Assembly (NCBI GenBank): GCA_037975125.1
Contig: CM075857.1
Span: 71,388,474-71,452,473 of the forward strand
Source: Latrodectus hesperus
Taxonomy: Eukaryota; Arthropoda; Arachnida; Araneae; Theridiidae
DNA: 64,000 bases
Direction: 5' to 3'
Positions 15,399 through 26,900 of the stretch are shown here, piece after piece. The notes beneath the pieces were generated by a model that was not told the origin of the DNA, searched no databases, and saw only the letters and a program-made list of their open reading frames with translations. The translations under genes were made by a program, and so were the position numbers. The number at the start of each line of letters is the position of its first letter. Positions within the stretch are counted from its first letter, which is position 1.

Positions 15399-15431
15399 TT
15401 AATTTTCGCGGTTAATAACTGCGAAAATTAA
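15399..15431. repeat. 33-bp near-perfect palindrome
   Basis: The arms TTAATTTTCGC and GCGAAAATTAA pair perfectly. The inner part GTTAATAAC pairs too, leaving one mismatch (15410/15420). The GCGGTTAA string occurs both here and just before the 15297 palindrome, suggesting the two belong to one small element. Confidence 0.85.
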
Positions 15432-16189
15432 TTTGTTATCAAGTATCTTTATAAACTTTTCAGTCAAAAAACCTATATTTAAAAATTATTAATATTGCAT
15501 TTTAGTGTAGAGTTTTGAGATAAAGACGTAAAATGAATAATTTTGATTTAAAATGATGTTAAAATATATGATAAACATAATTTAACTTTTCAAAACAAAT
15601 TTATGAATTATAGTATCAATTTTAAGATATCTTACAATATTTATAAAATTCTCATGTTTTCATATTTATATGTATTTTTTCTATTCCTTTAAGATTTTTT
15701 TATATTTTGACAGAAATTTTCCGTAAATTCAAAGCGACATATTAAATATATTGCTTCATATTCTTTAGATTATCATTTAAAACAGAAATTCTGAATATTA
15801 GAAACAAAAAAATTAAAAATTAATTTTGCCAAACTCACTTTAAATATATTTCTTGCAACAAATGTAATTAATGAATTCAAATCACAACGTTATAAACTAT
15901 AAAATCTGTACAAAAAGCAAACACTCATAATCTTTTTCTCATATTTATTGATTGCTTTAAGTAGAAAAATAGAGCCAAAAATATTGGTAAATTTTAGAAA
16001 CACTGGTGAATATATAAGCATCATAAAGTTGCAGCATGTGCTTAGACGATAAATAGAATTTATCGACAAGGAGCTTAAGCTATGTTCACAAGACTTTAAG
16101 CTACATAAATCTCTCGGTAAAGTTTACTCATCCCTTATGTCATGAAAATATTCACTTAAACACAAAATACTCTCAAATTTCATTTGCGT

Positions 16190-16535
16190 TCCCGAACGTG
16201 CTGAGTACCAGGAATAAAGAAGAATTTATGACGCTTTTAGAGAGGTCTCGGAACTTCTATACGTGACGAGCATTTCGGAGCACCATTGTAGCTCTATCGT
16301 TGATAGAAACGAGAACTCTAGATTCTATTGTGACTTTAATTTACTCTGAAACAAGAAATGAGTAATACACATAGACATAAACATCAGATTTCTAACGTGT
16401 CCTAATCTTACGATGATCCTTCATATCTGCACACTGTTGAAAATTCTGGTGTGGAATTCTAAATAGGTTGCTCCTTTAAAAAGACCCCCTTCTGTTGAGA
16501 AACCTTCTCTGACCTCCTAATGTAACAAAGAGTAT
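16190..16535. other. GC-enriched island, unassigned
   Basis: A stretch with clearly higher G+C (for example TCCCGAACGTGCTGAGTACC near 16190) and no ORF longer than about 20 codons. No splice-bracketed exon or known motif was found. Together with the 16.56-16.99-kb island it makes the densest non-repeat segment of the left 26 kb. Confidence 0.25.
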
Positions 16536-16765
16536 ACTTTAAAAATCACCAGCACACCATATCGGCTAATCACTTCAGCAAAACAGAAGTGCTGAAGTTA
16601 TTAGGGACATTATTAAATTTATAATATTTCCTGAAAGTCATTTTTCATTAACAAGGTCACTCGCTTTCCTTCATCACAGCGCACAACAACGAAAGGCCAT
16701 TGGAAGCTTTGCTGAGAAATAGCAGGAATGACCATTAATTTTCATTTCCCTTTTTTTTCTTGCAG

Positions 16766-16841
16766 CGAATTTGCAGCCTCACTTTTTATACTGACTAAAT
16801 GCCTTGAAGGTGAAACTGGTGCTGCTATTCTTGTCACGGAG
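16766..16841 (+). CDS. Candidate internal exon (76 bp)
   Basis: The stretch is preceded by a strong acceptor, a long pyrimidine run ending TTTTTTTTCTTGCAG (AG at 16764-16765). It is followed by GAG then GTAAAAG, an acceptable donor. The enclosed 76 bases read EFAASLFILTKCLEGETGAA then ILVTE, open in one frame with about average protein composition, and are richer in G and C than the flanks. Phases would be 2 in and 0 out. No family is recognised. It lies within the putative intron of the minus-strand signal-peptide gene but on the opposite strand, so it would belong to another transcript. It could equally be a chance match inside a conserved regulatory island (16560-16985). Confidence 0.3.
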
Positions 16842-16989
16842 GTAAAAGTTTTGCTAACGGATTCTCCTTTTTTCGTAATTCGGTATCGGCTCGTGAGTCA
16901 CGAATCAGAATCGTTGCCCTGGCAATTTGTTGGGATGAAGTGCAGAGGGTGGCTAAGTGTGTTTTCGAGTGAGATGATTCGGTAGTCAA

Positions 16990-19109
16990 TCACAAAAATA
17001 ATGAAACAATGAATTATTTTTTTTCAAAATGATATATTGAATGTGACTATATTTACTGCTAATATTATTTCATATATAGGTGATTATTTAAAATTTAGAA
17101 TTTTTTATGTATATTTACATAAAGATTCTAAAATAAAATTAAATTTATTTTTGTGGTTCAGTGTTTGAATTATAATCAGCTATTTAAATAACACATTGGA
17201 TTATAACGCTAATATGTTGATTTCTGAACATAGACCTACAATTATAAAAACTAATTGTTCAATTATGAATTTACTCAATATATTAGCATCTAAGTTTAGA
17301 AAGTTAAAATAATATTTAAAGTTGTGTGATTTCTTTACTTTTGATTAATATCCATAATAATATGCTGTTCTTCAATTTTTTATTCCAATCGAAAATATAT
17401 ACTTTATATGCGAAAAAAAACTGAAATTAAACAAATATGCTATATTGTATTAACAAATTGAATCTAAGTAAAAGTATATCATATTACTAATAATACTTTT
17501 TCAATACTACTTGAAGTTTATGCAATGTTAGTTAAGAAAAATTAGAAAAATGTGATATATTTGATTAATCATTTTTATAATTTTTACAACTACGCTTCGC
17601 GAACAGATAATCGCTTAAAATCCATTTGATAAAAAAATTTAATACAACATATAAAATTTCTGAATAACATCAAGTTTAAAATATCAAATTAAAATTTACA
17701 GCACTGTAGAAAGAAATATTTTATATCTTGTAAATATTAATAAAGTTCTATCAAGGTTATTAATTTTGCTTAGCGACTTATGTTTCCATTATGATTTATT
17801 TTATTTATGATGACGTTTTCCCAAGCTGTTACCAAAGTTCATCAAAATACATATCAAAATTTATTTTTATACCAAATAGTTATTATGACATGTTCTACTG
17901 AATTAAGTATTGAAAGTATCAGGTAGAAATTTTCATAAAGATGCATAATTATCAATGAAACACATAGAATTATGTTGAAAATATTTTTTAAACAAAGTGT
18001 TACTAACTTAAGTAGGTTCCTTATAGAGAATATATTTTAATCTTAAAAGAAGCACGCAGTAGCATAGATTGAAAGTTTTCCACAAGTTAATAAAATGCTG
18101 TAAGTCAAATCTCAACAATGGTGCTGTAAATATGTCATTACAAAGAGCAATTTATAATAGATCTGTGCTTTTGTTCACTGAAATGTTATTAATAGAAATA
18201 TAAAAAGTGAAATATATTGCATTGAAAATTCATTAATTGCAACATAACTTATTATTTTCAGCTTCATCAAAAGCCAATTATATTTATACTTATAAGAAAT
18301 CACAATTCAATTTTAAATCATATGAGTTTAATGAAACAAATGAAATTTTAACAAAAACTTCAACTTATTCTTTTAAGTATTTGTAAAACTAATGATATCT
18401 GGTATTAAAGATTTCGGAAACGTATTTTTGTTAAATGGTCTTACTTTTTACATTTTGAAATCTCTAAATGCAGCCAACTGCCGAGTAATTTGCTCAAATA
18501 ACATATTTAACACTGAGCTTACATTTTCTTCAAATTTTCTTATTAAATCATTTTTAAATATCTTTTACATCAAATAATTAAACTCACAGATTTTACTCAT
18601 ATGCTATTTTTCATTTATTTCAAGAAAAAGAAATAATTTTCTCGTTAAGCAAAAGCAATGCCTTTATCAATCAGATTAAAAATAGTCTCACTGAACATTT
18701 TTACCAAGTAAATATACATGCAAAATAAAAATACATAATGTACATTGCAAACCTACCCAGTAAGAATATGAAATCAAGAAAATATATTAACTTATTTCTA
18801 GCGTTAACCTTAAGATATAATTTCGCATTTTGGTATTATAAAAACACTATGCACAAGTTTAAATACCATATTCGTAAAAACAAAATTTCTATCGTATACA
18901 AATTAATGAACAAATATTGGAAATTTTCTATTTCGCAAATAATATTTTACAAAATATGTGAATGAAAACATTTCTCAACAAAACATTTAATACGCAAAAC
19001 TTTTTGAATAAAAACACTTTTATGCATTTAAATAAATGAACTTATTAAAGTAGTCTTTATTGAAAATAATAGCTTATACGCCTAATTCATAAATAATGTT
19101 TTTGTGATT
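16990..19109. other. AT-rich stretch, nothing recognised
   Basis: Two plus-strand ORFs (18392-18577 and 18738-18965) are Asn/Lys/Ile/Phe-rich translations of AT-rich DNA without domain features. Confidence 0.6.
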
Positions 19110-19123
19110 TTCTTTACTCACAC

Positions 19124-19299
19124 GCCGAGCTGGCAGCCAAATGGTTAGCGCTCTTGCTTTTGGTTCAACAGTTCGTGGGTTCGAATCCAACCTTGGGCAT
19201 GGATGTTTTTAGCGGTTCGGAATCCACTTTAAAACATAGGTCCCTGTCTAATTAGCCCTCGTGTGCAAAAATGACCGTTGAGTGACGAACAAACCAAAC
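19124..19299 (+). mobile_element. tRNA-derived SINE with perfect 14-bp target-site duplication
   Basis: A 176-bp insertion flanked by identical copies of TTCTTTACTCACAC (19110-19123 and 19300-19313). The head is tRNA-like: box A TGGCAGCCAAATGG at 19131-19144 and a perfect box B GGTTCGAATCC at 19178-19188, so transcription would be by RNA polymerase III. The non-tRNA body carries AATTAGCCCTCGTGTGC and ends in an AAC/AAAC-rich tail, as expected for copying by a LINE reverse transcriptase. The perfect duplication and box B indicate a fairly young copy. The tRNA half may not fold into a working tRNA, and I do not call it a tRNA gene. Confidence 0.9.
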
Positions 19300-20019
19300 T
19301 TCTTTACTCACACATGTTATAATCTAATTAAATCACATTATGTGCAAAATTACATTTGATTTTAAAGTACTTTATTTGAGCATTTATTACTCTGGTTCAA
19401 GCTAAATTTTGTATTATACAAAAATATACATATATTTTAAATATTTCTACCTTAGGAACAGGAATTATCTTTTCTTTTATTCAAAAAATATGCATTCCGT
19501 AATTTCAAATTCAAGACACGGTAAAGTTTATATAAGAATCCTATTAGCTTTCATTCGAAGTCAACAGCTAGAAAACTACTTGAATGTTAAAATAGTTACA
19601 AATTTGAAATTTTGTATTATTAAGTAATTCAGTATTTATTAATATAATTAATTTTTATACTGTAAAAATTTAGCAACCTTTTTATGCCATTATTATGAAA
19701 CTCAGTTCTTCAGAGTTTCAGTAGAAACAACTATTTATTTCCGTAACAATTTCTTACTGCGTATATGAATAATACACATACAGACCATGCATTTTTTAAA
19801 TCTCAATATTGAAAACACATGAAAAAATACATTTGTCATAGTTTTTTGTATTGTAAAAAACATATCACCAATATTAGAAATTTTGATTTCATTTTTATAC
19901 TGTTCTAAATTTACAATCTAGATATGAAAAATAAATATACTCAATATATAGGATATCAAATCATAATATTCAAGTTGAGAAACATAAAATTTTTAAAAAT
20001 TAAACTGAAAGTCCAAGTT

Positions 20020-20025
<6 letters not shown>

Positions 20026-20104
<79 letters not shown>
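20026..20104. repeat. (AT)n microsatellite
   Basis: Uninterrupted tract of about 79 bp. The 71-codon ORF across it is a translation of the repeat, not a gene. Confidence 0.98.
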
Positions 20105-20109
<5 letters not shown>

Positions 20110-20287
20110 TCTAACACTCCTATTTTATTTTCTACTTGATGATAAATTGATAAATCGTAGAATTTACACTTACAAATGAAATCAAATATTTCAATCTAAT
20201 TTCTTTGCATTTTAAATGGCGATAATCTTCAACTATTGAAAGATAAGACAACTTTTATTTTTATTTTTTTGGAAACTTTCCCTTTAC

Positions 20288-20361
20288 CTGAGAATTGATA
20301 GCTTTCTCCAAATACCATAAGTTCCTTTGAATGGGTGCAATGAAGGAAGGGTTTTAATCAT
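20288..20361 (-). CDS. Candidate short first exon (74 bp)
   Basis: On the minus strand the ATG at 20361 has a good context (AACC before it) and an in-frame TAA two codons upstream. It encodes MIKTLPSLHPFKGTYGIWRK then LSIL and ends CTCAG before GTAAAG, a good donor (phase 2). It lies in a GC-enriched island (20270-20510) inside the presumed first intron of the 26.2-kb gene and on the same strand. It could be an alternative start exon of that gene or a chance ORF. The peptide is not a signal peptide and is not recognised. Confidence 0.22.
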
Positions 20362-21946
20362 GGTTTAGCGCGCACATTAAGAGTTATCACATTTCAAGAA
20401 TACTGGCTATCAGCTCGACAGAGGCGAATAATAGAATTTCATGCTTAACAAACCACAAACTCCACTTAATAAAGGTGTTGCTTCAATTCTCAGAGCACAC
20501 AGCCTTATTATTTTTACTATCTTGATTTCATATAATGTTAGAGTAAAATTGATTTTATTTTTCTCTACATCTATCAAGAATTTCTCAATGGTATGTTATT
20601 TTTAATATCAGATTATTACATCATTTGAAATAATAGTAGTACTAAATAATTTGCAAACAAAAAGACAAAAATAAATAATATAAAAATAAGTAAAGTCTGG
20701 TGAAATTAAATTGAACTTCATTAATGAAATTATCTTCTGATATTAAAGCTATATTTTATAGTTATATATATTATTATATAATCTAAAATCCTTTCAGTTT
20801 CTCTTTTTCCTTACGCAAGCACCGTAAGATTTATAGTTTGTATTGATTAAAAATAAATTTTAATTTAATGTAACTAAATTTTATGGGCACTCGTAAGTAA
20901 TAGAAATAAAGAATAAAATTGTTGACTAGAAATAAAAGAAAATAAAATTGTTGACAGATATGTTTCAATGTATACAAATAACTAAAAATGTAAGTATTGT
21001 TGTCTATGAAAATAATTTTATATTGTTATTCTTAAAGTTTATATTCAAAATGCATAACTGCTTAGGACAATCCTTCGTTAGGAATAATAACTAAATTTAC
21101 ACTGAATCTTTAACATTGCACAAGATTACTATTTATCTGTTTTAAATAATATTTACTTTAATTTAGTTTCTTTTTAAAAATACCTGATATAAGAAGTTTG
21201 AAATTAATAATTACTCAATTCTTAACAAAATAAATATATTTATTTTTATAGTAAAAATTGTGATCATTAATACTCCATAAGGTTATTTAAGGAGATTTAT
21301 ACTTTTCTTTGAAATAAAAGAATTATCTAATTAATTGTTGAATATGTTAACAAAGCTAATACATTACAGTATTGTGATGCACTTTAGTATTATAATATTT
21401 TTCTTTTTGATATTTGAGCGTTTATTTCGATTAGTTTTAATTATCAAAAATCTTAATATAAATTTATTTGGACAAAACTTTGACAACAAAAGCAATTAAA
21501 AAGAAATTGGGAAACTAATTTTGTACATTTAATTAACATTAATCAAATTTGCCAGTTATTAATTTGAATTATATTTTGAAATAACAAGACATAGAATAAA
21601 ATTTTTCTATGCTAAATTAAATCCTTGATTATGCTGTCTTCTTAATTTTTTTTAACAACATTACTGTGAAAGAAACTTTTTGCAGTTATTACATGCGTGT
21701 TGAACCCCTATTACATTATTAAGAAATAGTCACACAAAAAGAAAATAATGAAAGAATCGCTCTAGGCTGACAAGATTTATCACGAAAGCCTTCAAATAAT
21801 AAGCTTAATCTACAAGAATAAACGCTACATTGATGTATTTTTCTTCAGTTAAATGAATAAATTAAATAACAACAATAAATGTATCATTATTTTTATTAAA
21901 TAAACAGTATTTTACAAGGAAAATAACATGTAAAACATTAAAAAGC

Positions 21947-22077
<131 letters not shown>

Positions 22078-24060
22078 TAGGACAAATTGAACTATTTAAT
22101 TTATAAATTTTATGATGAATAACTTTACAAAAAATAAATTAATTAAAAAAATAAAACTTTCTTTTTCTCTCTCAATTATTGTACTACAGAACTAATTGAG
22201 AAAGAAAAAAGGATTTATTTTTTAAATTTCAAGATGAATTATTTTACAAACAATTTAAAGAGTATTTTATTTATATTTAATAAATATTATTTTTTTATTG
22301 TCCATTATTTTTGGTATTTTCCAAGTATTCTTGGTATTTTCCATACATTTTTAGAGCGTATGGGAATATCAAGCTACTCTATGTTTTTCCAATTAATCAT
22401 AGTTTTTTAGAGAAATTAAAGAAAAATTATCATTTAGATAAAAAGAGCTTAATTTTTCATTTCTTTTCCATCATTGAATCATAGTAGTTTTCAGATATTT
22501 AAACAGTATAAATTATTTGATGAGTAGGTTAATAAAACATGTAAGTTATATAATAGTTGAAACTTTAATTCCTATACCTGCCATGTTTGGATTGATCACT
22601 TATAGTGACTACTGTGAATTTTAAGTAAAAAACAAAAAAATTTACTAGGGATTTTATATAATATTTCTTAATATGAATTTCCAAAACATTTTCTATTTTA
22701 TAAAATATGAAGTTTAGTAATTAAAAGACCTATTATTATATGCAATATGTTGTATTTAAAAAGTTATATATTTACTTAAAATATACATAAAATAAAGGAA
22801 ACTTAAGCAATATTCATTAATGATAACCTGCATAGTAAAGTATACATTTAAATCAATTTATCAGTTCTGTTCTTTTCTGTTTGAGTTAAGACCTTTAAGT
22901 TTCATATTTGCATTATTTTAATCATTAAATTTCTAACATTTATGTTTTCATTAACATAGAATAAGATTGATAAAAGTGCATAACTTCAAACAAAAAAGAT
23001 TAAACTTTTACATTGAAATACTTCGATTAAGCAAATGATAAAATGAAATATTTTTGCCATTAACTTGTCAAAAGTAAGCTTTTACTACTAAATGTAGTTT
23101 TCTTACTTAAATTATTTTGCTGTCTGCATATAAAATCACATTTATCATTAATTTTATTCTAAAATGGAAAAATTTCAATTTACTTATTGAAATTTTTAAA
23201 TACAATTGGGATTAAATTCTTGAGATTCTTATCAAGAATTATATTATAAACTTTTATATTTTTATAAAAAGTAAACAATTTCTCAAAAAAAAATCGTTTG
23301 AAATTTATTATTTAATTTCGAGTACATTTAAATGTGTAATACTAATACATAATTAATTAACAATAAAATTTGGAAATCAGATTCTTAATTTAGAATTTAA
23401 TAATTGAATCAAAATTTCTTAGTTTGCTTATGTTAGAATTAATATTCTACTTTAGGACACCTTTAAAATTTATCGGTCTTTTTTAATGTATTACTTCTGA
23501 GCTTTTGTAATTTTATTTTTATATAACTCAAATCAGCATTCCATAACTTAATTTTTACATAATAGAAGTAAAATACATCTTTAATGCAGCTATTTACATC
23601 TTAACCAGAATTTATGACGAGTTTTGTGAACAATGTAAAAACTATAAACCCAAGTTTAAATTACCATATAACGCTATGACATATTGATTCCCACATCGTA
23701 TTTTCTAAAAGTATCATTCATCCTTATTTTTAAATTTTTATCGACATTCTAAAATATTTAAAGAAAAATTAGCAATTGAATTCAATGTTAATTTTGAGTT
23801 ATAAATATAAGCGCAATCATTTTGATTAAAAGAGCTTAATTAAATGATTAAAGGTTTTACCAATTAGTAAATAAAATTACTGCTAATGATTTGCATTTCA
23901 AATTAGAATTTCCATGTGAGTCGAAATACCAGTAATTGCTGAAACAATATTAAGAAATTAATTTTATTCGTTTAGAATAAAAACAAAAGGATTTTCTACA
24001 GTATCCCTCTCTGTGTAAGAGATTGAAATACAAAAATTTCCCACTCAGCATTTTCTTAGT

Positions 24061-24195
<135 letters not shown>

Positions 24196-26137
24196 CGAAA
24201 TATAATCCTTTTCATAATATAAAGTACATCAATAGACTTATTCATGATTTCCAGCTGACGATATTCTAGTTGGTGTAATATGAAGTAAATTTGAACGTAG
24301 ACTGTTTTATGATTCCTTAATTAATCAATATTTGTCCCTAATACTGTCTTTCAGGTTACATTTACGAAGTCCGACATACCGAGCGGTTAAGCATAAAAAA
24401 AGATCCAAAACTGCTTTGTTCCCTCAAATAATATAGTAGAATTTAGTTTAATAAGATGTTACAATTCTGATTAAGAAAATTAAAAATATAGATTTCCTAT
24501 TCTTTCACTTAATATATATCTTTTAGGTTGATGTCAAGACATTTTTCAATCAAAATTTTATAATTTGGTCTGAAATAAATCTATATAATATTCAAAAATA
24601 TTTTGATTATGTTTACTTTTAAATCTCTCCTATACACTTGATTTACTATTTAAACGTTTATTATAAAAATTGAAATTTTTAAATTTAATTTTCCCTCATA
24701 TTGTGTAAAAATTTAATTTTTTTTGTAAATAATATATCATAAAAGTCTATTTATAATCTTTAATAACATGTGTTAAGACAATCCCCAAATTTCTAGATTT
24801 TATGATAGAGTGTGTTATAATAATTAGAAATATTTATCATTCAATATAACTGTACCTATGCTAATTATATCTACATTTACTAAAAATATTCAGTAGATAT
24901 AAACCCGTTCAATATTTTCCCACTCTTAAACTTTGGTTTTTCATAAAATAAATGTATTTAAAAAATGACACATACTTATTTTACATCATATTCTCAGCAG
25001 TGCAATAATGTCACCATTATAAAGTAAATTCCCTTTCTTGTAATATATAGAGATTTTTATTTCAAATAAAAGAGGGTTTATTAGAAAATATTTGAAAACT
25101 TTTATTGAATGAGTAAAATAGATTGATTTTTCCTTTTAATTTAAAGTTCATTCATTTAAATTTTTTCCAAAAATAAAAGCTCCTAAAAATTTAGTTTTCA
25201 AGCCAGTTTTATGTTAATTTTATTTACATTTATAGATTTAAATTATTTACAAATTTATTTTTAATTTAAAATAATTGTTTTGCTATAAAAGCGCATTTTT
25301 TAAATAAGCTTAGTGACACAAAACTGTTATACTGAGATTAAAATAAATTTTATGCTAAATATTTCAGCAATGAAACGTACAATCAGGTTATAATTAGCTT
25401 TATCATATTGAAATAATCCATTTGTTTGCAACAACAAATACTTTTAATCATTTTCGCTCAATAGTTTTAATAAATGCATATATATGTATATTTATCAAGA
25501 ATACATAAAGTCAACATTTCTTAGACAAAAAAATTTGAAATAAATCTCGAGCACAGAAGTAGTATTTAAATTTTATTATATTGTTATTTAATTCGATCAA
25601 ATAGTTCAATATATTGCTTGATACTTAATTTATATGCAAATTATGACACAGTTTTTTTAATTTTAATGGAACAACTCATTTAAATTCATAAACTTTTTAA
25701 AAAATACTGTTTATAGATATATTTTAAGATGTTTTTGCATTCAAATTATTTAAGATTACATTTGGGAAATGTCTAAGAATATAAATGGATTATAAAGTAC
25801 AATACAATTAAATGAATAAAAAATATACTTCTAGTAACTTACTATTCAGAATTTAATTTTCACTTACACTCTTTTGATTAGAACATAAATAATATTTTCT
25901 TAAAAGTTTTGAACATTTGATAGGTAAATTTTTATCTTCAACTGTATAGTACTTTCAAATGTACTGAAAAAATAAATTTAACTACCTATTCTTATTTAAA
26001 TTTATGTTAAAAGCAATGTTTGTAAATTTTATAGTTATTCTCTGATAAATTTTTCATAAGTTCATGAAATATTATTAAAAGCAATTAACATTTATATACA
26101 TAGAGAGAGAGGTTTAATTTTTAATGATATAACTTAC

Positions 26138-26222
26138 CTGTAGTAGTTGAAGTAGAAGAACAACAACCATTTTGTAAAACAGAAAGAAATGTTAGAAATA
26201 ATGATCCTAATATGAGATGCAT
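26138..26222 (-). CDS. First coding exon of a secreted or membrane protein (signal peptide), partial gene
   Basis: The ATG is at 26222 and the exon runs to 26138. It encodes MHLILGSLFLTFLSVLQN followed by GCCSSTSTTT. A hydrophobic core of about 13 residues and then small polar residues and two cysteines make a textbook cleavable signal peptide, so the product should enter the secretory pathway. The exon ends ACAG and is followed at once by GTAAGT, a consensus splice donor, leaving a phase-1 intron. This phase is common after signal-peptide exons of extracellular and receptor proteins (established knowledge). The start is supported by A at -3 and an in-frame TAG seven codons upstream. The next exon must lie to the left. 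No minus-strand continuation was recognised in the first 26 kb, so the intron is probably very long or the gene runs out of the window. The protein family cannot be named from 28 residues. Confidence 0.6.
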
Positions 26223-26559
26223 ATTGTTTCCTTTTGATAATCTCTATCTTAATACGTTCTCTTTCTCTGTTTTCATTAGAATGTCAAATTGTATTCATTG
26301 CGATGAAAATAAAAATTTACTAATTTTATCATTAACTATATTTGAATAACATTTCATTTTCATGTTTTTTTTAACTTTTCCCTTTAAATTTCCTACATGC
26401 AAAGTACAAAATTTAAGAATTCATATTTCGCACTGTTATATCCAGAAAATCTTCTTTTGCTAACACACAATTCTTAGAGAAGTATATAAACGTCGCATGA
26501 ACGAAATTTAAAAAAAAAATTGTACCGTTTATCCAGATAAATCTGATCAGCCGAAACAA

Positions 26560-26900
26560 AGAATAAAACTGAAGAAGAGGAGAAAAAATAATATTTAATA
26601 TCGGAGAAACAAGAAACGCTGAAAACTTGAGGTCTACTAACTTTCCCGGCCGATCGGCCTTTTCCAACTGTTTCGATCAGAGCACACTCAAACCGAAATG
26701 GACGGATACAGTTCGGTCAGTGGCGCCCTCTATATGGTTCGCGTAATGTACTTGTTTAGGGAAGAGGGGTCGGGACTTCTTGGAGAACAAGGGGGCCACA
26801 TTTGTTCTAACACCTGGTAGGTAAAACGTATTCAGGATTCCAGGGGGATGGCATGACAGCGGGCTGTCTTGTTTGAGGTGTTTCTTCTTGAAAAATCGTT
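26560..26900 (-). promoter_or_regulatory. Putative promoter / 5' region of the signal-peptide gene
   Basis: This stretch is clearly richer in G and C than its surroundings and lies 350-700 bases upstream of the minus-strand ATG at 26222. It contains the 12-bp perfect palindrome GGCCGATCGGCC (26648-26659). On the minus strand it also has an arthropod initiator-like TTCAGTTTTA near 26565-26575 and the block TAGAGGGCGCC (see the separate entry). No TATA box was seen at the right distance. The promoter role is inferred from position and composition only, and the start site is not determined. Confidence 0.4.
26720..26732 (-). promoter_or_regulatory. CTCF-like core motif
   Basis: On the minus strand the sequence reads TAGAGGGCGCCAC. 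This matches the AGRKGGCGC core of the CTCF consensus conserved between insects and vertebrates. The upstream CCA part is out of register by one base, so the match is good in the core and weak outside it. Its position in the promoter-like island of the signal-peptide gene would suit an insulator or architectural site, but this is inference from a short motif. Confidence 0.3.

Larger units (their letters stand above)
10641..16189. other. AT-rich, probably intronic
   Basis: Holds the TA tract at 11.0 kb, the 12.4-kb segment, the 14.16-kb duplication and the 15.3-kb palindromes listed separately. Short GAGA runs occur at 10.69 and 15.21 kb. No ORF with a recognisable product. Confidence 0.55.

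Noticed and set aside
19124..19196. A functional tRNA gene at the head of the SINE
   Set aside because: It is followed by a SINE body and flanked by a target duplication. It is a retroposed tRNA-like head, not a tRNA locus.
24378..24392. CCGAGCGGTTAAG resembling a tRNA box A
   Set aside because: No box B follows at the right distance and no cloverleaf can be drawn, so it is a chance match or a tiny SINE fragment.
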